A stretch of 64,000 bases of DNA, taken from assembly GCF_004364585.1 (NCBI RefSeq), contig NZ_SOAN01000001.1, forward strand, positions 376,726 to 440,725, written 5' to 3'. The notes below the pieces were generated by a model. That model saw only the letters and a list, made by a program, of their open reading frames with translations, was not told the DNA's origin and made no database searches. Below are positions 41,231-48,060 of this stretch, one piece after another; the stretch's first letter is position 1; each line of letters begins with the position of its first letter. This DNA comes from Nesterenkonia aurantiaca (GTDB lineage Bacteria; Actinomycetota; Actinomycetes; Actinomycetales; Micrococcaceae). The position numbers were made by a program, and so were the translations under genes.

Positions 41231-41337
41231 CCATCCCGAGCGGCCGAGAGATCTGGCTCGTCGACGCCGCAGCAACCCAGGGAGGGACACCTTTGCAAGG
41301 GTGTCTTTTCGCCGGGTGCTACCGCCAGGATCGATGG
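41231..41337 (+). promoter_or_regulatory. SAM-I (S-box) riboswitch for ssuBAC
   Basis: P1 CCATC/GATGG, conserved GGCCGAGAGATCTGGCTC, CGCAGCAACCC, an extended hairpin arm (GACACCTTTGCAAGGGTGTC), then GGGTGCTACCGCCAGGA. The 3' strand of P1 runs into GATGGGAG; this GGGAG (41336-41340) is the ribosome binding site of ssuB (ATG 41350). The arm is the longest of the four S-boxes in the window. Confidence 0.9.
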
Positions 41338-41349
41338 GAGTATCCTCTG

Positions 41350-42222
41350 ATGATTTCGCCTGCCTCCACCCTGACCGCCACCTCCGCAGCAGCACCTGCC
41401 GAAGCCTCGAGCGCCCCGCCCGAGACGGCAGCGCCGAGTCGGCGGGACTACACCTCTCTCGACGTCGAGCTCTCTGGCGTCGGCCGGGCATTCGGCTCGC
41501 GCACCGTGCTGCGCGATGTCAGCCTGCGGGTCGCCCCCGGCGAGGTGCTCGCAATCCTGGGCTCCTCGGGCTGCGGCAAGTCCACCTTGCTGCGCGCCGT
41601 CGGCGGCCTGGATACCGGAAACACCGGTGAGATCCTGATCAACGGCTCCCCGGTGCAGCGCTACGACGAGCGCACCGCGGTCGGATTCCAGGAGCCGCGA
41701 CTGCTGCCCTGGCGCTCGATCCACAAGAACGTCAGCCTGGGGCTGCCGCGCAGCCTCTCCAAGGCCGAGGGCCGTGAGCGCGTGGATGAGCTCCTGAAGC
41801 TGGTCGGGCTGCATGACCGAGCCTCGCTGCGACCCCGGGAGATCTCCGGGGGCATGGCGCAGCGCGCCTCACTGGCCCGCGCCCTGGCCCGCCGCCCCGG
41901 GGTGCTGCTGCTCGATGAGCCCTTCGGCGCCCTGGACGCGCTCACCCGGCTGAAGATGCAGGACCTGCTCCTGGATGTGCATGCCCAGACCGGGACCACG
42001 GTGCTGCTGGTCACCCACGACGTGGACGAGGCGCTGCAGCTGGCCGATCGGGTGCTGCTCCTGGGGCCGGACCTGGCAGAACCACATCCCGCCGAGGGCG
42101 CCACGATCGCGCGGCTCATCAGCGTGCCCGGGCAGCGGCCACGAGATCGCGCCTCCGCAGAGCTCGCTGCACTGCGCGGCGAGCTCTTCTCCGGTCTCGG
42201 CGTGGACTCACACAGCCACTGA
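41350..42222 (+). CDS. ssuB: SsuB-type ABC ATPase for sulfonate uptake
   Basis: ATP-binding subunit of 290 residues. A hydrophilic Ala/Ser-rich lead of about 35 residues is followed by Walker A GSSGCGKST (71-79), Q-loop AVGFQEPRLLPWRSI, signature ISGGMAQRASLARAL, Walker B VLLLDEPFGALDAL and the His switch LVTHDVDEAL. The QEPRLLPW segment is characteristic of the SsuB/TauB group. It is the first gene after the S-box, with ssuA and ssuC following, so it should import alkanesulfonates or related sulfur compounds. The unusual order (B, A, C) and the 208-bp gap before ssuA are noted. Confidence 0.9.
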   Translation: MISPASTLTATSAAAPAEASSAPPETAAPSRRDYTSLDVELSGVGRAFGSRTVLRDVSLRVAPGEVLAILGSSGCGKSTLLRAVGGLDTGNTGEILINGSPVQRYDERTAVGFQEPRLLPWRSIHKNVSLGLPRSLSKAEGRERVDELLKLVGLHDRASLRPREISGGMAQRASLARALARRPGVLLLDEPFGALDALTRLKMQDLLLDVHAQTGTTVLLVTHDVDEALQLADRVLLLGPDLAEPHPAEGATIARLISVPGQRPRDRASAELAALRGELFSGLGVDSHSH

Positions 42223-42430
42223 CCGGCACTCTCCACCCACCGATGCGCCAGGCTCAGGTCTGACGCCTCACCGCTGGGCCAGCCCAGGCCGCACCGATCC
42301 ACCCCGGTGCATTCCGATCCGCGCTCCCCCTGCAGATCCAGCCAGGAGCTTGGCGCCGTTTCTGCGTGACCCTCATGACCAAAAAACACTCACATGCTGT
42401 CCATCATTGAAGACCCGAAAGGCCCTCCCC

Positions 42431-43507
42431 ATGCCCAGCACCTCAGCTTCACGCCCCGCACGCGCTCCGCGCTCCGCCGTGAAGGCCATCTCCGCTGCCG
42501 CCGCGCTCGCCCTGCTCGCCACCGGCTGCGGCGAGGGCGGCGAGGATGATCAGCTGGAGACGCTGAACATCGACTTCGCCACGTACAACCCGTTGAGCCT
42601 GATCATCCTGGAGAACGGCTGGCTGGAGGAAGAGCTCGAGGAGCTCGACGTCGACGTGCAGTGGGTGCAGTCCCAGGGGTCGAACCGCGCGAACGAGAAC
42701 CTGCGGGCGGGCAACATCCACGTCGGGTCCACCGCCGGTTCCGCCGCGCTGCTCAACCGCGCCGTGGGCGCCGACACTCACACCATCCTGATCGAGAACC
42801 AGCCCGAGTGGTCCGCGCTGGTGACCCAGGAGGGTTCCGAGATCGAGTCCGTGGAGGACCTCGAGGGAGCCTCGATCGCGGCCACCCTGGCGACCGATCC
42901 CTACTTCTTCATGGCACGTGCCCTGCAGGAGGCCGGGCTGAGCGTGGACGACGTCGAGGTCCAGGCGCTGCAACATGCTGACGGCCGGCAGGCGCTGGAG
43001 AACGGCGACGTGGACGCCTGGGCCGGACTGGATCCGATCATGGCCGGGGCTGAGGCCGAGGGCGCGCAGCTGCTCTACCGCAACGTCGACTTCAACACCT
43101 ACTCGGTGATCAACGCCACCGGTGACTTCGTGGAGAACCACCCCGACGTCGCCCAGATCGTGGTCAACGTCTACGAGCAGGCTCGCGAATGGGCGAACGA
43201 GAACCCCGAGGGCACCGCCGAGATCCTCGCCGAGTATGCCGGGATCGAGCTGGAGATCGCCGAGGCGGTCATCACCGAGCGCACCAACTTCGAGGTGGAC
43301 CCGGTGCCAGGCGATGACGTCTATGCCGCCATGGAGGCTGCCGGACCATTCTTCGTGGAGAACGGCGATGTGGACAGCCAGGAGGCGGTGGATGAGGCGC
43401 TGGATTCGCTGTTCTACACCGATTTCGCGGAGAACCGCGAGGCCACCGAGGCCGAGGGCACCGAGAACGCCGCAGACGAGGCAGATATCGAGGAGGAGGA
43501 CGAGTGA
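42431..43507 (+). CDS. ssuA: SsuA-type substrate-binding lipoprotein
   Basis: Binding protein of 358 residues with a signal peptide and lipobox LLATGC. The NMT1/SsuA fold is seen in LNIDFATYNPLSLIILENGWL, the loop VQSQGSNRANENLRAGNIHVG and QALENGDVDAWAGLDP. A tail of about 25 acidic residues (EATEAEGTENAADEADIEEED type) follows the domain. ssuC overlaps the end by 4 bp. Sulfonate binding is inferred from the family and the S-box context. The start at ATG 42431 has only a weak upstream signal (GGCCCTCCCC), so translation may depend on another element in the 208-bp leader, where I found no second riboswitch. Confidence 0.88.
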   Translation: MPSTSASRPARAPRSAVKAISAAAALALLATGCGEGGEDDQLETLNIDFATYNPLSLIILENGWLEEELEELDVDVQWVQSQGSNRANENLRAGNIHVGSTAGSAALLNRAVGADTHTILIENQPEWSALVTQEGSEIESVEDLEGASIAATLATDPYFFMARALQEAGLSVDDVEVQALQHADGRQALENGDVDAWAGLDPIMAGAEAEGAQLLYRNVDFNTYSVINATGDFVENHPDVAQIVVNVYEQAREWANENPEGTAEILAEYAGIELEIAEAVITERTNFEVDPVPGDDVYAAMEAAGPFFVENGDVDSQEAVDEALDSLFYTDFAENREATEAEGTENAADEADIEEEDE

Positions 43508-44340
43508 GCAGCACCCTAGACACCCCCACGGCGGCAGCACCCGCAGACGGGCCCGGGGGCTCACCGCAGCGGCGCGCCCGGCGCGGACTGCCCGGCGGCG
43601 GACTGCTGATCGGCGCCGTCGTCCCGGTGCTGCTGCTGGCACTCTGGTGGCTGGTCACCGAGGTCACCGGCACCTTCACCGCCATCCAGCTGCCTGCCCC
43701 ACAGGCGGTCCTGAGCGCCGGCGTCGGGCTCTTCGAGTCCGGGGACCTCTTCGAGCACATGGGGATCTCGCTGCAGCGGGTGCTGATCGGCTTCGGGATC
43801 GGTGCCGGGCTGGGGCTGGCGCTGGGCTCGCTGCTCGGGCTCTCCGCCATCGCAGACAAGCTGCTGAATCCCACCGTGGGAGCCTTCCGCGCCGTGCCCT
43901 CGCTGGCCTGGGTGCCGCTGCTGCTGCTCTGGGTTGGGATCGGTGAGGATTCGAAGGTGATCCTGATCGCGATCGGCGCATTCTTCCCGGTGTTCACCGC
44001 GATCCACTCCGCGCTGCGACACGTGGACGCGCAGCTCGTGGAAGCCGGCCGCGCCTTCGGGTTCCACGGACTTCGACTGCTGGGCACCGTCCAGCTGCCC
44101 GCCGTGGTGCCCAGCGTATTCTCCGGACTGCGTCTGGGCCTGGCCCAGGCCTGGCTGTTCCTGGTCGCCGCCGAGCTGCTCGCCGCCGCCGAGGGACTGG
44201 GCTTCCTGCTCACCGAATCGCAGAACAACGGTCGCACCGACCGGCTGCTGCTGGCCATCGTGCTGCTGGCGCTGCTGGGCAAGCTCACCGACACCCTGCT
44301 CGGGGTCCTCGAGCGCAAGGCGCTCAAGACCTGGGCCTAG
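43504..44340 (+). CDS. ssuC: SsuC-type ABC permease
   Basis: Membrane subunit of 278 residues with six helices. After a short cytosolic lead, the EAA loop reads EAGRAFGFHGLRLLGTVQLPA, and VPLLLLWVGIGEDSKVILIA is the conserved SsuC helix 3 to 4 region. The start is GTG 43504 overlapping the ssuA TGA. A large bidirectional hairpin follows. Confidence 0.92.
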   Translation: MSSTLDTPTAAAPADGPGGSPQRRARRGLPGGGLLIGAVVPVLLLALWWLVTEVTGTFTAIQLPAPQAVLSAGVGLFESGDLFEHMGISLQRVLIGFGIGAGLGLALGSLLGLSAIADKLLNPTVGAFRAVPSLAWVPLLLLWVGIGEDSKVILIAIGAFFPVFTAIHSALRHVDAQLVEAGRAFGFHGLRLLGTVQLPAVVPSVFSGLRLGLAQAWLFLVAAELLAAAEGLGFLLTESQNNGRTDRLLLAIVLLALLGKLTDTLLGVLERKALKTWA

Positions 44341-44359
44341 CCGCTCCCCCACTCCCCCC

Positions 44360-44422
44360 GACCGGGGCTTCCGCGTTCTGCCCGCTGCACCGACGGCGAG
44401 GCAGGACGCAGAGGCCCCGGTC
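44360..44422. terminator. Long hairpin between convergent sulfur operons
   Basis: Arms GACCGGGGC (44360-44368) and GCCCCGGTC (44414-44422) close the outer helix; CGCGTTCTGCC and GGCAGGACGCA form a further inner helix with few mismatches. It sits between ssuC and the convergent LLM gene and can terminate both. A short tandem repeat of GGTCTCGCG-type units follows at 44419-44460. Confidence 0.7.
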
Positions 44423-44458
44423 TCGCGTTGCGAGCCGGGTCTCGCGCTGCGGGCCGGG

Positions 44459-45862
44459 TCAGCTCTTGCGGCGGAGCTGGAACTGCGAGGCGTGGTGCTC
44501 CTGCGGCAGGTGGTCACCGGCGCCGAAGAGCTTATTGCGCAGCGTGCCCGGGGTGTATTCGGTCTTATAGCGACCGAGCTTCTGCAGCTCGGGCACCACA
44601 TGCTCGACCACGTCGATGAACGTGCCCGGAGTGATGTGATAAGCCAGGTTGAACCCGTCCACATCGGTCTCCTCCTGCCATTCGATGAGCTGCTGTGCGG
44701 CGCTCGGGCCGTCGCCGATGATCACCGGGCCGAAGCCGCCGACGCCGACCCACTCGGCCAGCTGACGGACCGTCCAGACCTCGTCCTCCCGGCCCGAGGC
44801 CTTCTGGAAGGTCTCCACGGTGGACTGGATGGCGTTGGACTTCACGTCACCGATCGGCTGGTCGAGATCGAACTGGCTCAGGTCGATGCCCATCCAGCCT
44901 GACATCAGCACCAGTCCGCCCTCGGCGTCGATGTACTGGGTGAGGTCCTCGTACTTGGCCTGGGCGGCGGCGTCGTCGGGACCGGTGACGATGGTCTGCA
45001 TCGCGAAGATCCGCACCGAGTAGGGATCACGTCCGGCCTCGGCCACCGCCGCGCGGATCTTGGCCACGGAGGCCTTGGCCAGCTCCTTGGTGGGTGGGTT
45101 GATGAACACCGCCTCGGCGTGCTTGCCGGCGAAGGCGCGACCGCGGGTAGAGGCCCCGGCCTGGTAGATCACCGGGGTGCGCTGCGGGGAGGGCTCCACC
45201 ACGCCGATGCCGGGGGTCTTGAAGAACTCACCGTGGTGTTCGATCCGGTGGACCTTCGCCGGGTCGGTGAAGACCCCGGAGGCCTTGTCGGCGAGGACGG
45301 CGTCATCCTCCCAGGAGCCTTCGAGCAGCTTGTAGACGACGTCGAGGTACTCCTCGGCGTGGTCATAGCGGCGATCGTGCTCCATCTGATCGTCCTGGCC
45401 CATGTTCTGCGCGGCAGAGGGCAGATAGCCGGTGACCACGTTCCAGCCCACGCGGCCGCCGGTGAGGTGATCCAGGGTGCCCAGTCGCCGGGAGAACGGG
45501 TAGGGGTGCTCATAGGCGGTGCCGGCGGTGATGCCGAAGCCCAGGTTCTTCGTCACCGCTGCCATCGCTGAGACCAGCAGGAACGGATCCTGCAGCGGGA
45601 TCTGCGCGCCGGAGCGCAGGGCGGCCTCCGGGTTCGAGCCGAAGACGTCGTAGGGGCCGAGCACGTCGGCGATGAAGAGGCCGTCGAAGAGCCCGCGCTC
45701 CAGGATCTGCGCCACCTCGGTCCAGTACCCGATGGTGTTGTAGTCCCGGGCGCGGTCTTCGGGGTGGCGCCACAGTCCCGGGGACTGATGCACCACGCAG
45801 TTCATGTCGAAGGCGTTGAAGAGGATCTCGCGTGTGCCGGACTCAGTAGTCGGGAAGGTCAT
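44459..45862 (-). CDS. NtaA/DmoA-type flavin-dependent monooxygenase, copy 2
   Basis: Luciferase-like oxygenase of 467 residues, paralogue of 34903-36318. Motifs: LFNAFDMNCVVHQSPGLWRHP, the ITAGTAYEHPYPFSRRLGTL segment, VGWNVVTGYLPSAAQNMG and DGFNLAYHITPG. It resembles DmoA (dimethyl sulfide monooxygenase) and related enzymes more closely than copy 1. Start ATG 45862 (MTFPTTES) lies 12 bp after the SfnB-like gene, within the same S-box unit. It needs FMNH2; the flavin reductase at 47515 is the probable source. Confidence 0.88.
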   Translation of the reverse strand: MTFPTTESGTREILFNAFDMNCVVHQSPGLWRHPEDRARDYNTIGYWTEVAQILERGLFDGLFIADVLGPYDVFGSNPEAALRSGAQIPLQDPFLLVSAMAAVTKNLGFGITAGTAYEHPYPFSRRLGTLDHLTGGRVGWNVVTGYLPSAAQNMGQDDQMEHDRRYDHAEEYLDVVYKLLEGSWEDDAVLADKASGVFTDPAKVHRIEHHGEFFKTPGIGVVEPSPQRTPVIYQAGASTRGRAFAGKHAEAVFINPPTKELAKASVAKIRAAVAEAGRDPYSVRIFAMQTIVTGPDDAAAQAKYEDLTQYIDAEGGLVLMSGWMGIDLSQFDLDQPIGDVKSNAIQSTVETFQKASGREDEVWTVRQLAEWVGVGGFGPVIIGDGPSAAQQLIEWQEETDVDGFNLAYHITPGTFIDVVEHVVPELQKLGRYKTEYTPGTLRNKLFGAGDHLPQEHHASQFQLRRKS

Positions 45863-45873
45863 TCGTTGGTCTC

Positions 45874-47151
45874 CTAGGACGTCGGGTCGGTGGTCTGGAT
45901 CAGGTTCTGCACATCGGCGGGGGCGGACTCCCCCGCGGCATCGGGCTCGCCGACGCTCCACAGCCGCACCGGCTCGGTGCCGTTGACCCGGTGGTCTCCG
46001 GCGATCCGAGCCTTATAGACCCAGGGGTTGTGGCTGGTGACGGTGCGGGCGTTGCGCCAGTGCCGGTCCAGGCTTCGGGACTGGCTCGCCCCGGAGGCGC
46101 CGAGGACATCGAAGATCCGGGTGACCGCCTCCAGCACGGGGCGGTGCAGCGCCACCTGGGCGCGTCCTGTGGCCAGCTCCACCGCATTGGCAGCCTCGAT
46201 CTGGGCATCGCTGGCACTGCTTCGCTCGGCGAAGGCCGCATCCAGGCTCGCCGCGGTGGCGAGGACCTGCGCACGCGCCAGCGCCGCCACCGCATCCACC
46301 TCACCGACGGCCTGCAGCAGCTGCGGGTCGGTGCGCGGGGTGCGAGTGTTGGCGTGGGAGAAGGTCCGCGAGCGCTCATGCAGCAGCGCGGCCGCGTCAC
46401 GGGCCGCGGCCTCGGCGACACCGGCAAGCACGATCAGCAGAAAGTGCTGGTACAGCGCGGTCTGATACGGGAAGCGGTCACTCAGCCCGCGCAGCTCGGC
46501 CTCCTCCACCACGGCGTCGGTCAGCCGGGCGGTGCCTGATCCGGTGGTGCGCTGACCGAAACCGTCCCAGTCGTCGTCGATCTCCACGCCGGGCTGGTCC
46601 CGGCGCACCAGCACCGCAAGCTCATTGCCGGCGGCATCCCGGGCGGTGACGTCGAGCCAGTCCGCGAAGATGGCCCCCGTGGTGTAGTACTTCACCCCGT
46701 TGACCACGTGCCCGTGGGCGTTCTCGCCGACCACAGTGCCGGACTGGTGGAAGCCACCCTTCCCCGGCTCGGTCCAGGCGTTGCCGACCAACTCTCCCGC
46801 CACCAGCCGCGCAAGCCAGCGCTGCACGACGGGCCCGGCCTCGGGCGCAGAACCAGGTTCGGCACCTGAGCGCCACAGCAGATCCTCCTGGACCGCGAAG
46901 TGGCCGCGCAGCACCTGCGGGATGTTGCTGTCCTGGGCTGCGAGCTCCACAAGGACCTCGGTGGTCTGAACCCAGTCCAGTCCGTGGCCCCCGGCCGACT
47001 CGGGCACCCGAAGCCGTCCGATGCCGCAGGAGACGAGCTCCCTGACCTCACTGCGGGCGAGTTCCCGGCTGCGCTCTCGGTCGAGCGCGGAGAGCCCCAC
47101 GCGCTCGATGGCGTCGCGAAGAATCTGGGGCACAGGCAGTTGAATGTTCAT
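45874..47151 (-). CDS. SfnB/DszC-like monooxygenase (acyl-CoA dehydrogenase fold), copy 2
   Basis: Oxygenase of 425 residues, first gene of the third S-box unit. Motifs: GIGRLRVPESAGGHGLDW, DSNIPQVLRGHF, GNAWTEPGKGG, GVKYYTTGAIFADW, DDDWDGFGQRTTGSGT and LDRHWRNARTVTSHNP. These fit SfnB-type sulfur acquisition proteins. Start ATG 47151 has GGAGG 6 nt upstream; this sequence is the 3' end of the riboswitch. A short acidic tail ends the protein. It is followed closely by the NtaA/DmoA-like gene, the same order as in the metN operon. Confidence 0.88.
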   Translation of the reverse strand: MNIQLPVPQILRDAIERVGLSALDRERSRELARSEVRELVSCGIGRLRVPESAGGHGLDWVQTTEVLVELAAQDSNIPQVLRGHFAVQEDLLWRSGAEPGSAPEAGPVVQRWLARLVAGELVGNAWTEPGKGGFHQSGTVVGENAHGHVVNGVKYYTTGAIFADWLDVTARDAAGNELAVLVRRDQPGVEIDDDWDGFGQRTTGSGTARLTDAVVEEAELRGLSDRFPYQTALYQHFLLIVLAGVAEAAARDAAALLHERSRTFSHANTRTPRTDPQLLQAVGEVDAVAALARAQVLATAASLDAAFAERSSASDAQIEAANAVELATGRAQVALHRPVLEAVTRIFDVLGASGASQSRSLDRHWRNARTVTSHNPWVYKARIAGDHRVNGTEPVRLWSVGEPDAAGESAPADVQNLIQTTDPTS

Positions 47152-47159
47152 TCTTTCCT

Positions 47160-47240
47160 CCATCGATTCTGGCGGTAGCACCCGGCATTCCCGGGTTGCT
47201 GCGACGTCTGCGGGCCAGATCCCTCGGTCGCTCTGGATGG
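47160..47240 (-). promoter_or_regulatory. SAM-I (S-box) riboswitch for the second oxygenase pair
   Basis: Minus strand: P1 CCATC/GATGG, GCGACCGAGGGATCTGGCCC (core with one base change to GGGATCTGG), CGCAGCAACCC, a short CCCGG/CCGGG arm, GGGTGCTACCGCCAGAA. P1 3' strand GATGG extends into GATGGAGGAAAG, so GGAGG is both helix partner and ribosome binding site for the gene starting at 47151. Confidence 0.88.
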
Positions 47241-47251
47241 TGATGACGCTA

Positions 47252-47282
47252 AATATAGAGTGCGCAAGGACTGATTCGTCAA
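47252..47282 (-). promoter_or_regulatory. Promoter of the second oxygenase-pair S-box
   Basis: On the minus strand TTGACG (47282-47277) and TATATT (47257-47252) lie 19 bp apart, and the aptamer starts 11 nt later. The -10 box is unusually AT-rich for this genome. Confidence 0.4.
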
Positions 47283-47383
47283 GTTCACATGACGCCGCAC
47301 GTCTGAACTCTGCCGCTGCTGCACACTTCCGGACTGCGTCTGGCGGCGGAATGTCATGTGGCGTCTCACAGTGCGAGCGATTC

Positions 47384-47412
47384 TTGCTGGTCGGCGGGAC
47401 CACGCGTAGCGT
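47384..47412 (+). promoter_or_regulatory. Promoter of the flavin reductase S-box
   Basis: TTGCTG (47384-47389), 17-bp spacer, TAGCGT (47407-47412); the aptamer starts at 47423. It is the best-spaced of the four S-box promoters. Confidence 0.5.
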
Positions 47413-47422
47413 GGACCTGTAA

Positions 47423-47503
47423 CCATCCCGAGCGGCTGAGAGATCTGGCTCAGAGATGCCGCAGCAACCCGGATACGCCGGGTGCTAACGCCAGGACCGA
47501 TGG
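47423..47503 (+). promoter_or_regulatory. SAM-I (S-box) riboswitch for flavin reductase-metY unit
   Basis: P1 CCATC/GATGG, GGCTGAGAGATCTGGCTC, CGCAGCAACCC, a short CCGG/CCGG arm, GGGTGCTAACGCCAGGACC. GATGGAG at its end holds the GGAG ribosome binding site (47502-47505), 9 nt before ATG 47515. Confidence 0.9.
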
Positions 47504-47514
47504 AGTTGATTCGC

Positions 47515-48045
47515 ATGTCTGTCCCTGCACGCACCCTCGAGAATCCCACCGCAGCATCTCGCGTGGACTCCTTCGCGCTGCGCCATGCCCTGGCGCAGTT
47601 CCCGCAGGGGATCGTCGCGGTCGGCGCGGAGATTGACGGGACCCCCGAGGCGATCATCGCGTCCACCTTCACAGTGGGCGTCTCGCTGGAACCGCCCCTG
47701 GTCACCCTGGCGGTGCAGCACAATTCCTCCACCTGGCCGAAGCTCGAGCGCAGCGGCGGGGAACTGGGCATCTCGGTGCTCGGCCGCGATCAGAACGGGC
47801 TGTGCCGGCAGATCGCCTCGAAGGACCGCGCCAACCGCTTCACCGGGGTGGACTACCAGCTCCAGGGCTCGGCGCTGCTGCTCGAGGGCGTGCCGATGTG
47901 GCTGCGCACCCGGATCTATGACCAGGTCCGCGCCGGGGACCACGACATCATCGTGCTCGAGATCCTGGACCTGGGCTTCACCGAGGGTGCTGCCGGGCTG
48001 GTCTTCCACCAGCACGAGTTCAAGACCCTGGCCCCGTTGAGCTGA
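47515..48045 (+). CDS. Flavin reductase (NAD(P)H:FMN), DszD/HpaC-like
   Basis: Flavin reductase-like domain protein of 176 residues. Family features: FALRHALAQFPQGIVAVGA, the ASTFTVGVSLEPPLVTLAVQ strand-loop, STWPKLERSGGELGISVLG and VFHQHEFKTL at the end. It should supply FMNH2 to two-component monooxygenases; the two DmoA-like and two SfnB-like oxygenases nearby are obvious clients. Start ATG 47515 follows the S-box GGAG by 9 nt. The acyl-CoA synthetase gene begins 15 bp downstream. Confidence 0.9.
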   Translation: MSVPARTLENPTAASRVDSFALRHALAQFPQGIVAVGAEIDGTPEAIIASTFTVGVSLEPPLVTLAVQHNSSTWPKLERSGGELGISVLGRDQNGLCRQIASKDRANRFTGVDYQLQGSALLLEGVPMWLRTRIYDQVRAGDHDIIVLEILDLGFTEGAAGLVFHQHEFKTLAPLS

Positions 48046-48060
48046 CCCGGAGGACCCTTC

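Noticed and set aside
42223-42430. A fifth riboswitch in the 208-bp ssuB-ssuA gap
   Set aside because: CCACCGATGCGCCAGG resembles part of an S-box end, but the AGCAACCC and GAGATCTGG blocks are absent.
41010-47503. SAM-IV instead of SAM-I for the four sulfur leaders
   Set aside because: The order CTGAGAGATCTGGCTC, GCAGCAACCC and GGGTGCTAACGCCAGG follows the S-box core; the SAM-IV arrangement as I recall it does not fit.
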